DNA of 64,000 bases from Tyto alba (taxonomy: Eukaryota > Chordata > Aves > Strigiformes > Tytonidae). Shown here piece by piece: positions 24,179 through 36,592 of this stretch; position 1 is the stretch's first letter, and each line of letters opens with the position of its first letter. Under the pieces are notes generated by a model that was given only the letters and a program-made list of their open reading frames with translations, made no database searches and was not told the origin of the DNA. A program made the position numbers and the translations under genes. The stretch covers positions 26,509,698 to 26,573,697 of the forward strand of contig NW_024881321.1 of NCBI RefSeq assembly GCF_018691265.1, given 5' to 3'.

Positions 24179-24269
24179 AGAAAAAAAAAAAAAAAAAGGA
24201 AAATAAAAGCAAGTAAACAAACAAATAAAAAACAAAATAAAACACACACACACACCCCCCACACACACC
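24179..24269. repeat. A-rich tract followed by (AC)n with a C6 interruption
   Basis: An A run of about 18 is followed by AAAC/AAAT-rich sequence to about 24240. Then an AC array runs from 24241 to 24268, broken by CCCCCC. It is a compound simple repeat. The minus-strand 104-codon frame across it is low-complexity and not a gene. Confidence 0.9.
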
Positions 24270-27200
24270 TAACAATGAAGCACAGGGAAACTAAGTACAG
24301 CTGGAGCAGATATAAAAGCATGTATAAATCTAAAGCATATATCATGTCCAGGTTCAAATGGATGAATCACCAAAAGGATTGCTTAAAAACACTGTCTAGT
24401 ATCTTTGTTCAGGAATTTGAAGAGTAGAAAGCTTCCACTGCCAGAAAGGTCTGGCAGAAAGGTACATGTTACCCTCTGGCACCACACTGAGAACAGCCAG
24501 ACTAGTAACAAAAGCTTGAAACAATTTCTGAAGATTCTATTCATCTAAAATATTCTCAGTCCAATCCAATTCCATTTAGCAATTATTTCTCTTTGCTCTA
24601 AACAATGATTTCCTCTTGTTCAGCCTCTGATGTGTTCACAAGCATGCATTTGCTCAAATGAGGTTTTCCTTCTTTTCTAACTACTTTGCTTTACTTACAC
24701 ATATGCTGACACTTAATTTCTTCTTATCACATTGACTGACCAGCATGATCTTTCTGTACTGTGTCTACGAGTTTGAGAGATAATTAAAAATCTCCTATGC
24801 ACTGAGAAGAAATGCTTCAAGGCTCTGTTTTCTCATCTGGATTCTTTGGTTACCAGTAAATTCAGAAGTAACCAGGAACATTGTTGGGCAGTGGAACTTA
24901 GAGATCAGTATTGGCAAATTGTTTGAACAGTACCCAAAACATATTTAACCTCTGTATCAAACTTTCCCAATAAATTCACATGTACTGGGTTGGGTGTGCT
25001 GTGCTGGAAATGCAGGAATTACCTGTGCCATGGAAGAGATCTGTGGACATGGGAGCCTGAATCCATTCTTGCTCCCCAGAAATTATGTAGATAATACTGG
25101 GCTTCTTTGCAGCTGAACACATCTTCCAGCTGAATAACACGAAGATTCAATTTATTATTTTTCTTCTGTTAGAGGACCTTACATTGGAAGTTTCTCCATC
25201 TTAGTCTGCCATGCCTGCAGTTTATTCTGAAATCACTTTAAAAAACAGTAGGCTGTAGCCAAGACTCCAAGGCAACTCTACCATGCAGACATCCCTTCAT
25301 TATTGGTTGTAAAGGTGCCTTTGATGCCCAGGGTCTCTAGGCACAATTGATCACATCATTTGTGATCTTTGAAGGTCTGAAGTATTGAACCTGTCAGCAG
25401 TTCAGCTTTCTCCCTAGTTTGTACAATTTTTGTAGAGTGGAGGGACTCCCACCCCCATATCAGCCTGGCGCAGGCAGCAGGCAGCACTGGGGCTGGCTCC
25501 CCAGCTCCCAGCAGTCCAGATTGATTGTATCTGATTAGAGGTGCTTGGCAGCAAGATCACAGGTAGCTTATCAGTTTCTGTCTGTAAATATTCAAAAGCC
25601 TATCTTCCTCAAGGGAAAAAAAAAAAAATTAAAACAAATAAAAACACAGCAGTTTTTTAATTGGAAAAATTACGATGTTTGCATTTCAGTTGGAGGGGGT
25701 TTTACATCCATTTTCTCTTAGTATTGAAATAAATGTAAAAATCTTTCCCCAAATATATTTATCTTTCAGCCAAGTATATAATTTGCCTAATATGCATCTA
25801 TACTCCCAGAAGACAGGGTATACATAGATTTACACAATTTCCTGGATTAAATATTAGAAATCCCTCTTGCCCCCAGAATTTTTCTCCAGATGCTCTGATA
25901 GAATTACATTCAGCTGAAAGTATCCATAGTTGTTTTGTTGGCTAAATTGTTTTACTGCATACTTTGAAATCAATGAATATTATTCCTGTTTCTTCCTCTG
26001 TGTGAGTCCTTGACTTTATATTACTCTGTGCCAGAAACAAATTGAAATAGATGTGCTGAACACATGGCTATGAAGCATTTTGCCCAGTAATAATTGCCTC
26101 ATGACAGTTTTCTATTCTTTCAGTTCTTCTCCCTTTGGGATAGTTTGGTGGTTTGGATAGCATTAGTAAGAGAGAGACAAAATACTGTCTCAAACTAGAT
26201 ATTATTACTGCAGACTTGATAAAATCTAAACATTTCTGAAAAGTGGTTCTCTGAATAATTAAGTGGATTCTGAAAACCTCGAAATGTTACTTATTTTTAG
26301 TACACTTCACATTTTTTAAAAATCAGAAAAGAATTCCAGTCTCGGAGAGAAGTCAACTTTGTACTGCAATTGAAAATATTTTGAGTGCAGCAGATATTCA
26401 GGGCAACAGTTCTTTTTAATGCACTACTGAATATTGTCAATTCATAGATAAATACATAAATATTACATATAAGTAGAAGTTTTCTTAAAAGTAACTTTTC
26501 AACTTTTATTGGCATCTAAGGGAAATATTATAGTCAGGATATTCCCGTGTTTGGATTTCAGCACAAGATTAAAAGCAATCACTCAGCCACTAAATAAATA
26601 AATAAATGTCAGCTGTTAATATCTCTTGCACAACAGCTAGTCATTGATGTGTAAACTAAAAATAAATTTTGGCAGGGAATTATGAAATATACTTAATACA
26701 CAAAATTTTTTCAAAATCTCACTTAAAAAATTTTTCTTTTTCCTTAAGCTGTACTTTGGCAGCTTCACAGCAAGTCTGGAAAGCTGAAGAGAATTCTTCA
26801 AGTGTCATGTTTACTGTAGGTTTAGGTCTTGATATTAATCTCATTCTGTAGATGAAGGGGTCATTTAAAAAATAATCTTTTCAAATAACACAAATATTTC
26901 TGCTGTAAAGTTTCCATCTGCAGTATTTGTCTTAAAATTTATCACGGAAAGAAGGGCTTGTTTCAGGTTTCACCAGGTAATGTGAGAAATTTATTATCTC
27001 TAATAGATTTAAATTATCAGATTTAAAATAATGGAGAGTTATATGTTACATTATGGTATTTCTTAATTATAGTGAATCCACAATGAAAGGTGTTATTTTA
27101 AACATTACTTTGTTTTACTAAAAATTCTTTCCAAAGCAATAAGTACTTCAAGAAAAGTGTCCAACTCATTATATTTTACTATAACTTATGTCTCTTTTTT

Positions 27201-28270
27201 AAATTAAACTATTTCTCTTAGTGGGTTTTTTGGTGATTATTAAGAAATGGCACAGAACTTTACTTCTGTAACACTGAAATACGGTAATGTACATGTGGAG
27301 ATGTCACAGGCTGAGACCTGTAACAACACTGCACACATATTGTTATGTGTATCAGAAGAACACAGATCAGAATAGATCTTATAATGTTTTCCAGTACAGT
27401 ATTTTTGAAGTGGAAAGTATTTCTGTGGATAACAAAAGAGTCAAAATAGCAAAATATTTCATACTTAAATAAAATTGTAATAACAATACTAACTTGTTTC
27501 ATGTTGAAAAGATTTTTTTTTTTTTGCCTTTGTTTACAGAGCTTATAAGAAAGTTAATTCAATAAATGCAGATACACAGAAACCAGAACTGTGCACAGAA
27601 AAGGCTCCATAATCAAGAGTTTTAAACGTTAATATTAATATTTCAATAGTTACAGAAGGGTAGATATTAAAAGTATATATCCTGGCACAAAAATATGTAT
27701 ACTACTGGTATATCTTTGGCTAGATGTGCGCATTAAAAAAGTTGTAAATTTACTGTACTTTCGGCCCCATGGCAAATTTACAATTTTGACCAGGGAAGGA
27801 ATGTCAGTGCACCTCACCAGAGAGTAATTATATATTTATTTTAAAAACAAGCTTTGCTAAAATATCAGCATTTTAACACTTAATGCTTGAAGGCAACCAG
27901 TATATCACTGACCTTATAAATCCAGTCTTGCTGTAACTGGTAGAGTCAGAAGTGGATATAATGAATCTTATGGTAGAGTTACTAGCACACGCTCTGTTTT
28001 CCTTGACTTTCTGTGGATTCAGAATGACCACTGGATAGGTTTTCTGTGTTTTCAGTCTCTTGAATATCATGCAAAAATGTTAGAGGTGATATGTCCGTAT
28101 ATGTCTGTACTGTTTCTCTATGAGGACAGTGTTGTAGCCATGATTAAACCAAGTGATGTGAACATGAATATACTAGATAATCATGCAAATCTTGCATGTT
28201 TCCATCATATACCACCCTTAATATTAATCTTGGCTTTAAATAAACTTGCCTTACATGACAACTGTAGGCA

Positions 28271-28303
28271 TTTTTTCTTTTTTCTATTTTTTTTTTTTTT
28301 TTT
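28271..28303. repeat. Poly-T tract
   Basis: T runs are interrupted by single C or A residues. Reading frames through it on both strands are low-complexity. Confidence 0.9.
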
Positions 28304-29119
28304 AATAAGGAAGGTGGTTCCTTCTTTCACTTGCAAAGTATCTGGAAATATGTCTAGAAACTCTGAAATAATTACATATTTAGAATAATGAAACTTCTTT
28401 AGCCAAATGATCATCTCTAGTTGCATTTCAATTTGAGCCAAATATTTTGGAAAACTTGGGCCAGATTCTAAATCACACTGTTATTCTGAGACCACAATAT
28501 AATGAAAAATATATTAAAAAACGAACAAACAGACACACACTTTTGTTATACAAGCTGAAAGTTTGGTATAGGAAATGCAGATTTGGGTAGACATTTTTTT
28601 TTTCATTCATACTCACTCCACAAGGCAAAAATGCTAAGTAAACCTAGCTGCAGTTTTAACACTATTATCAAACATTTAGACCATGAACTATTCTAAAATA
28701 CTCTCTTTAAAATAGAGAAGGATATAGAACAGTTATACAATAGGCATGGAGGAAGGCTACTCATATTTAATCATGTTTCTCAAGCTCTTAGCATCAATAA
28801 AGAACCCACAAAAATCGCCTACACTCCCAGAAGTACAATATCTTTATGGGGAAAGTATTTGCACAGAGGAACACTTTGAAAAATGTCATCTGAATATAAA
28901 GCATTGGGAAGAGACCAGATACAGAATTTCTAGTGCCTAGGTTGTGCTTGGGGACTTGTCTATGACAATACTGAGTGCAGTGCTTCAGGTAAGTGTCTGT
29001 CGGCATTCATCTAGTAAAGCTCTATACTCAGGAATTTGTCTCTTTAGAACTCATGAATTCATTTTGACACAGAAGTGCTCCTGACATAAATAGTGTCTCA
29101 TTCTAGGAAATATTTTAGC

Positions 29120-29140
29120 TTTTTTTTTTTTTTTTTTTTT
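29120..29140. repeat. Pure T21 homopolymer
   Basis: Twenty-one consecutive T residues, with no linked retrocopy recognised. Confidence 0.9.
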
Positions 29141-30849
29141 AATTTTGCATTACTTTGTAAGATGAGTGTCATTTGAAAATTATAGAAGTTCAACAAAATA
29201 TGGCAAATGAGCAAATGTAAGAAGTTTATGGCAAACATTGAGTATTTAAAATGTCTGCATTGTTTTCCATTTTAAAAAAAAAAATTGTTTCAAAGTACTC
29301 CAAGAATTAAAAATCAGCTCCATGAGTCTGCTCAAGACAAGCTCATCAGGTCAGGCTATCCTGTTTGTGAGCATTAATATCTGATTTCATATAATTAGAA
29401 AGTTTCCAGTTGGAGGGTTAATATGGAAATCTGGCTAGTAAGTATTAATCCCAGTTCAAGAGGATTTCATTCTACACATAGGCTAACAGGTCTACAGCCA
29501 AAAGCATTCCATTTTGACTATTTAGTCTGATGTTGTGTGTAACACAGGCCACTGAATTTCACCAGCTTCACACTGTATTAAGATATCCATACACATTCCA
29601 GATGCGTCATCTAAAAATATAATTGGGAATGTATAATTATTTGGGTCTGTGTGTCTTCATTTTCCTGTTTAAAATTTCTTTTCCTGTCTGTCAGACAAAA
29701 ATTTGAATGAGATTGACCAAATGTCCCCAACATACTATTTTGGCTATTGTAGTTGAAATGTAAAACAATAGTCAGTTTTAAATACCACACAGTCAAAATA
29801 GGATGCATCTATAATATTTTTTTCCTTCACTTTTCTGTGTGCCAGATTTGAAAAAAAATCTCTTTTACTGATGCATTTTAAAAGAATACTTAGGTTGCAA
29901 TTCACTGAATATAGAAGTGAAATAACATTCTTTTTTTAAGTTCAGAATTAAATCAGTCCTTAAAGTCCCAATTTTGTAACAATGCCTAATCATACTTCCC
30001 TAGGATTTTGATTGATATAAGGTATAAAATATATGAGTTATCCACTGCCTATTTATAAATCAGACCACCTATGTGGAGAAAGCTGTTGTGTCACCGCCTT
30101 TATTTATGCTTTCAGAGTCCATGTGCAGAGAAAACCACTAAAAATAGTTTGCATCTGGCAGGTCGATCACTGTGACAATGAAAGGATTAAACAGCAAGAT
30201 ATGTCTCTGCTTTCAGTAATGTATAGCAATGCAGAGGTTCTATTTTGTTCATTATGTATACATCATTCAACGTTTTCAAGCATTATGATTGCCATACCTT
30301 TCTTTTTTTTTTCCCTTGAAAAGCAACTGTATTATTACTAAATTTGTGACAGATAATGTTTTATGGGAAACAAAAAAAAATCAGTGAGAATGCAGAAAAC
30401 TTACACAATTTGCTTAAAATAGTCAATCATTTTTGACATGATTTTTCCCAATAAAATTATTTTTAAAGCCACTTAGTACATATTTTTTTTCTATCATATT
30501 GTAAAGATTTTTTTTTTTCATACACCAAAAATTGTACCAAAGTTGTAATTCTTGATTATGCTGAAAATAATTGTGAGATTTTGTTTCCTTTACAAAACCT
30601 TTCTGCTTAGTAGTAGTTTATATAAAACAATGTTTGTAGAAGTCTGTATAGTCTTGGCTGATTTTAATTCCTTATATTTTAATATGAAATTCAAGGTTTA
30701 GATGGAACAAAGGAATGGGTTCCCATGAAAAATACTGGGATTAATCAAGCAAGAAACATTATATTATTTCCAGTATTTTCATCTGTCTTTAATCTGAACA
30801 GAAGATACATTATGCTATAAATCAGATCTAAACTGAGTAGTTTAAAGAG

Positions 30850-32750
30850 AGACTTGGGGAATGGAAAGACTACAGTATGGGGTGATTGGATCAAATGGCA
30901 GGTGCACATTTCAGTGACAATATCAGCACACATTTGGCTAAACAGGCTATTGAAATCATCTTTGTTTTGCATAAATCTGAGGAATTTCAGTGGTTTTGAT
31001 CAAATAGATTATCATCTTGTGATAGGATTGTGTTCTCCTGGCCATTGGGTGAAATCAGCAAGTCAGTTTAAGACTCTGGAAAGCAGAGGATCGTTCCCAG
31101 GTCCCAGTCAGAGGAGCTGGCTGCATTCATTTGCTACATTCCTATACTGGCCATCCACTTAAAAGAAAGGACTTGACTAGTCCATTTTCTTCTTTAAACG
31201 CTGTGTAGTCCCAATACAGCCACCCTGCTGTGAGGCTGACACCTAGAATCGTGAGAGAGAAACCTTGGGCTCCACAAATGCCTCCATTTATTTGGTGTTC
31301 CTCAGACTCCTCTGTTGAATGTTGTCTAGGAACAGAGATGCAGTCCAGGAACAGCTGGATACAGGATCTCTCCTGCATGTATATTTGAAGAATTAAAACC
31401 AGCATGTAAGTCCTTCATAACGAATGACTACTGCATCTGTATCCACATATGCTTTCTCAAGCTCCTCCTCGTATGTTTATCTGGAGAACAAGGTTCACAA
31501 CAATATGATGATGAATGGACCACATCCATTCACAGGCAGATTGTATTCTAGAAAAATATGTTGGAGATAATCCCCAGAGAGTGCCCTACCAGCCACTGGC
31601 ATGTAACCCCAAAGCTAGCAGGAACTCCCTGGGACTGGCTGTAACAACCTTCTTGTCTCCTAAAGACCGTAGCTGGTATTGTAGTGCAAGAGGGCTGAGG
31701 TGGGTACATGCAATGGGAGGAATGAAGGGACACTTGTGCTGTGTGAGGAACGCTGTACCAATCACTCGTCTAAACTGTGTGCCTATGCCATACTCAGAGG
31801 AACAAGTGGAACAAGAACCTTTTGCAGCATTAGACACCCCTCTGGACGGCAGATAATGTCTTGGGGTGTTCCCCGGGAGCTGGGAGTGATGAGAAATGTA
31901 CACAAATGAAAAACTATTTTCAGACAGTTGTTAGAGAGGTATAACCACATTCCCTATTCTAAGCCTTAATGGCCCTGACCAGCCTCACCTGTGCTTTCCA
32001 CCCATGACTTCTTGGCCATTGACCCAAGAGCCCCATCTCAGCTTAGCTCAGTTCTGCAGACCTAGGTCTTCTCTGAGCTATTCTGTGGATATAATTACCT
32101 CCAGTTCTGTCTCCTGGATGGCCCCAGACCAGTGTTGAAGGAAACCTCTTCTCCCGGGCTTCTGGCCTTGTTTTCTGCTGTTGTTCCTGACTTTTGTTCT
32201 TCCTGGATGGATCTAGGTCTGATTCAACACCTCACCTTGCCTGGGGATCACTGGACAGTCAACAGAAACCGTCCATAACCCAGGCCTGCTCAAGTGCTGT
32301 AGGACTGTACTCCACCAGCAAAAACATGACCTGTGCTAGGGTCACACTCAGTGCCCAGATAGACATAGAAACAACTCCCGGGAGAATTCATCTCACCTCT
32401 TAACCTTCTGTAACCCTGATCCCAAATTCAGACTTGTGTTTCTTGACAGTTTTCTCAGTGAAGTGAGGAGACATCATCTTGATCAGGTGTCCATGAGGGT
32501 GTTAGAGTTTGATACTCTTCATTTGTTACATATATTGAGCATCTCTGCATCTGTTACATGTATTGAGCATTCCTTGCTGACTGTGGAAACTTCTGGAGCA
32601 TGACCAGAGTGTACTGAACATGCACTGGGACTCTGTGGGGAGGAGCGTGACATGATATGACTCATTCATGAGCCTGAAGGAAAGAGAGGGCACACAGGAG
32701 GAGGGCACATCACAAGGGAGAAAAGAGATGTCATGACTACCACTTAAGCT
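30850..32750. other. GC-richer island, possible old retroelement remnant
   Basis: Compared with both flanks, this 1.9-kb stretch has visibly more G and C, fewer homopolymers and several CpGs. Open frames occur on both strands (plus 31515-31856, 113 codons; minus 31142-31405 and 31586-31903). The plus frame includes a KDRSWYCSARGL segment that loosely recalls a retroviral surface-glycoprotein cysteine region, but I would not call it on this alone. The sequence from about 31970 to 32420 has the look of a dispersed avian repeat or LTR. No TG...CA borders or target duplication were found. Alternatives are a conserved non-coding or lncRNA exon cluster. Confidence 0.3.
32520..32572. repeat. Two-copy 26-27-bp tandem duplication
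   Basis: TTGTTACATATATTGAGCAT and CTGTTACATGTATTGAGCAT occur back to back, about 27 bp apart, with few differences. It is a local duplication inside the GC-richer island. Confidence 0.75.
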
Positions 32751-33280
32751 TACATAACATTCCCAGACTTATAGTTTTATTGACTTATTAAAAAACTAGA
32801 GTCTGCCTTTTCAGCAGTTTAGTTCATCTGCTTATTCTGCTGAACTGTTTTTGGAGAATTTCCTTCGTCGTTTAACTTACACTAACTTTTGAATGCATTC
32901 ATTCATTCTTCTCCAATTCTGCCTTTTTAGTTGTGTAAGAATTCCCATCTTTTCATGTCCAGTTTCTAGTCTGTGTAACTTCAGTCTTGATCTTCTTAGA
33001 CTGGTTGTAGATTTTGATGATATTAGTTCGGGAGTCTACTTTTCTTAATGTCTCCATTGTCGCCTTACCTTAAAATGTGACCTCGACTCCCAGTTTTGCC
33101 ATATGCCCTTAAAAAGTACTTATCAGTGGTAAAATAAAAATAAAACCAACTTTTATATAATTTCCAAAATAAAAGGTTTTAAAATATACAAGAAGTTGTT
33201 TTAACATTGAGTATGTAAGAGAAGATCTAAATAAATAACTCACTCTTGCCTAAGATATAGTCTTTTTTCACTGTATGGTG

Positions 33281-33315
33281 TTTTTTTTTTTTTTTATTAT
33301 TATTTTTTATTTTAA
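33281..33315. repeat. T-rich low-complexity tract
   Basis: A T15 run is followed by ATTATTATTTTTTATTTTAAG. Confidence 0.85.
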
Positions 33316-36300
33316 GACCCAGGCACTCTAATCTTTCACTCTATAGACATGTTGATTTTCTTTAGAGCTCCCATTTGGAGTCCCTCAAAAGAGAAAGGCC
33401 CAATTGTCCTGAGAAGATAGCCTGCACCAGAATTGACTGTATTGCTAGAAATAGATATAACTTGCACCAGGTTTTGCTTTGTCCATCCTGAACAATCACT
33501 CAGATCTCTGCCAGTGACTTTACATCTTGTAATCTCTCCATAAAATCACAAATCCCTGGTGTCAGCCTGAAAAACAAACCTCTGGTGGTCTATGAAGCAG
33601 TCTTCTCATTATTCAGCTACCATTTTCTGGAAGAGGACTATTTTAAAACAAAAAAACATTACAGTGCACCAAGAGCTATCTTATGCTTTAAACTGCCTCA
33701 TATCCAGGCTCTACTCCCCTGGAAGGATTCCCCTTTACTAATTCCCAATAAATTACAGCTATGTTAAAGTAGGCACCTTGACTTAAAAGAAGTCTAGGAA
33801 ATCACATGAATGTCAGGGATGTGAATTATCGTTCTCATGTTATCTGGTGTACATTCATAAGCTTTTTGGTACAGTCTTCTTACAAAGCTTTCTCTGATGC
33901 ACTGCCCATGAAATCTGAGTCCAATCTTCCTTCTCTTCATCTAAAAGATGAAAAAGGCAAGTAGTGTTGTCTGCCAAGGTGGCTTTGTTATTATGTTCCC
34001 TTCTCCTGGCAAAAGCTGATGCTTCAAGAGAGAACAGGAGTGTGATGCAGGAGGTGGTCTTGGTCTGTTGATACTTAGGCTCAAGAAGAACATTTATGCT
34101 TAAAGGAATGTGAATGGTCAAGATATGAACTCAGTAGTTTAAAATGAAGAGAAAGTTCACAGAATGACTCCACAGTGTATCCCCTCAATTCCCATGACTC
34201 ATCCATGCATAGAAAACTAGCCTCTAACATTTTCACATGCCTTTTCACTGACAGTGGTACATCTCAACATACCATGGAAGTAGCTCTGCAGCCAAAATTA
34301 GTTATATTAGTCAAATTAGACAAAATTAGTGCCTCCCAACCAAAAAATATGTGCAAACTTATGGTGTATTTAAGTTACAGGTCCACATGAGTTTCTTTAA
34401 ACAGAGGTCACCTTTTTCTCTTCTCTTTATTTTTCAACCCTTATTCACTGCTTATTCAATTCTTTCTCTCTTGGATCACCATCTTCAAGCTAGAAACCCA
34501 AACTGTGAAAGTTCAGCTGTTTCTCATCCATCTGTACTCCTGTTCTCTTTGAAGAGATGTACTGTAACTAAAAGCCGGTTTTAAAAATATATCTAAATTA
34601 TCAAAATAACCAGAAATAACAGTTCAGCTTCCTTCTTTATGCTTAAGTTAGTTAAGTAAGTTAAGTTAGATGGGCTTTCCACTTCAGTTAGAAGTAAAGA
34701 ACAGACACAACTTACGTATTTTTAAGAAGAAACTCTTGAAACCATATAGGTTTTCTTTTTATTTTGACTCCCATCATATCCACACTGCCAATGTGGGAAA
34801 CAAAGAAATAATCCTTTTCCTCATTCTTTCTTTTCCTTTTTCTTACATGTTATCTTGAGACTTGTTATTACACTACTTACTTTTTTGTTACAAGCCTGAA
34901 GACTTATATCTTGCTTTTCCCCCAGTCAACCATAGCCAATCAAGTCAATGATCACCCTTGTTAGGCTGTAGGAGCATGAAGGGGCGAGATTTTTTTTTCT
35001 GTTTAGGGACAGATACTTGAGAGTCAAACAGAAGTACTGCATCCCATTGTTGAATGGGAACAGTATATTTGCATGAAACCTGCATATTGGTATGATATCT
35101 ACAAGGCCAGCTTTCCCAGGGAGAAGTAAAACTGCTACAGGTACAGGGTTTATTCTTTGAATTGCCTGAGAATTATCTTTGAACTTAAAGAACGCACTTA
35201 TTTTGATGTTAAACTGTCCATTTTTTGTGACTTCAGATCAAAGATCTTGTAGGATGCACTGAGACAAAAAATGTCCTATGACATTTCATAACACTAAACA
35301 CACTGAGGGATGCAGATCAGTATTCATCAGCAAGCACCATAGTATTTATCACAGACAATGAAATTGAAATGCTTTTGCCAGAAAGGACTGTCTCTAAAAT
35401 GAAAATGAGAGCAAAAATTTATATGAAAAATTTTATTTTAAAAACCTCATAATCTGATTAAAAAATACATTTCTAAAATATCAGAAACTAGATTCTTTTG
35501 AATCATATGCTTTTGATATATTTTCAACATAATTGCTGAGCTAAAACTCAGGGAACTAAAAGTTATGCCAGAAAGGGAGAGAAATCAGCAACTGAAGATA
35601 ATCTTTGTGTTGTATTCTTATTTGTAAGGAGAAAAGCTGTGCTTCTGTTTACAGGGAAGGAATGGAGACAAGTACGTCTACCTTCTTTACTGCTCAATGC
35701 TTCCTTTTTTGTCAGTAATTCAGTCTCTGATGTGGGTTCAGGTCAGATATCAACAGTTGATTGTATATTTGTCTCAGTCTGTTTCTGGATGTTTTACGAT
35801 GTTATGGTTAGCTGATAGTTTAAATCCTTTCCCAGATTATAACAGCACTATCCTTCCTCTTGCCAGCACTTATTTGATCCCACTGTGGGGTGGTTCTGAA
35901 AGTAAGCTCAAGCTGCTGTAAAACTAACTCAGCAAGAAAAATCACATCTGGGAACAGGTTCATTATGGAGATCTTTCATCTACCAGTGCGTGGCAACAGG
36001 TGGGTTTATAGCCCCCACCTGGCAGACAAGATGAGGAAATGACTCTGAGCAGTCCTGTCTTAAATCAGCTTAAATTGTAGAAATGTGTCATTAAATATGC
36101 TTTACAGCAAAAATTGAGAAGGACAGTTTAATGGATCAGTGTTTTGGGGGATTAAGCTAATCTACAGGCTATGTTTCCTTTAACAGAAAGTGGAATGACT
36201 GGAATTCTAGGTGGACTGACCTGAAAAAAATTACCAAAATTACTTCATCAGTTTAACAATGGAAACTGGTTTAGTTCAGTTTTGTCTTCCAGAAAAGTCT

Positions 36301-36568
36301 GATTTTATACTTTCATTTTAAAAACAGCATCCAGACAAATTGTAAAATAATGAATTGCTAAGTGAAATTTAGCCATAAATTTTGGGAATGTGAATGATTT
36401 AAAAAAAAATGAATAATTTCTTAATGGGCCTGATTGGTGACATTCCACTTCAACACAAGTTCACATATTACTTTCAGGGGTTTCAGTTCAAAATTCTCTC
36501 TCTCTTCTAGATGGTAGTTTTATATAAACCAGAATTGTGGAATATAAATCCCCTACAGCAAATTGAAG

Positions 36569-36592
36569 AAAAAAAAAAAAAAAAAAAAAAAA
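36569..36592. repeat. Pure A24 homopolymer
   Basis: Twenty-four consecutive A. The upstream sequence shows no recognisable retrocopy body. Confidence 0.9.

Larger units (their letters stand above)
24270..30849. other. Unique AT-rich non-coding sequence with simple repeats
   Basis: It holds (AAAT)n at 26591-26607, T runs at 27513-27525, 28271-28303 and 29120-29140, and a GC-richer patch at about 25440-25530. No gene is supported. Frames of up to 103 codons cross poly-T or poly-A tracts or lack any motif. Confidence 0.5.

Noticed and set aside
24980..25570. Possible LTR start (TGTACTGGGTTGGG at about 24981) with a GC-richer stretch to 25530
   Set aside because: Only the first dozen bases resemble the ERVK-like LTR end. 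The following sequence lacks every other landmark seen at 8723-9311, and no matching terminus was found.
36500..36592. A24 tract as a retrocopy tail
   Set aside because: The upstream sequence is AT-rich and unremarkable, with no gene likeness or target duplication.
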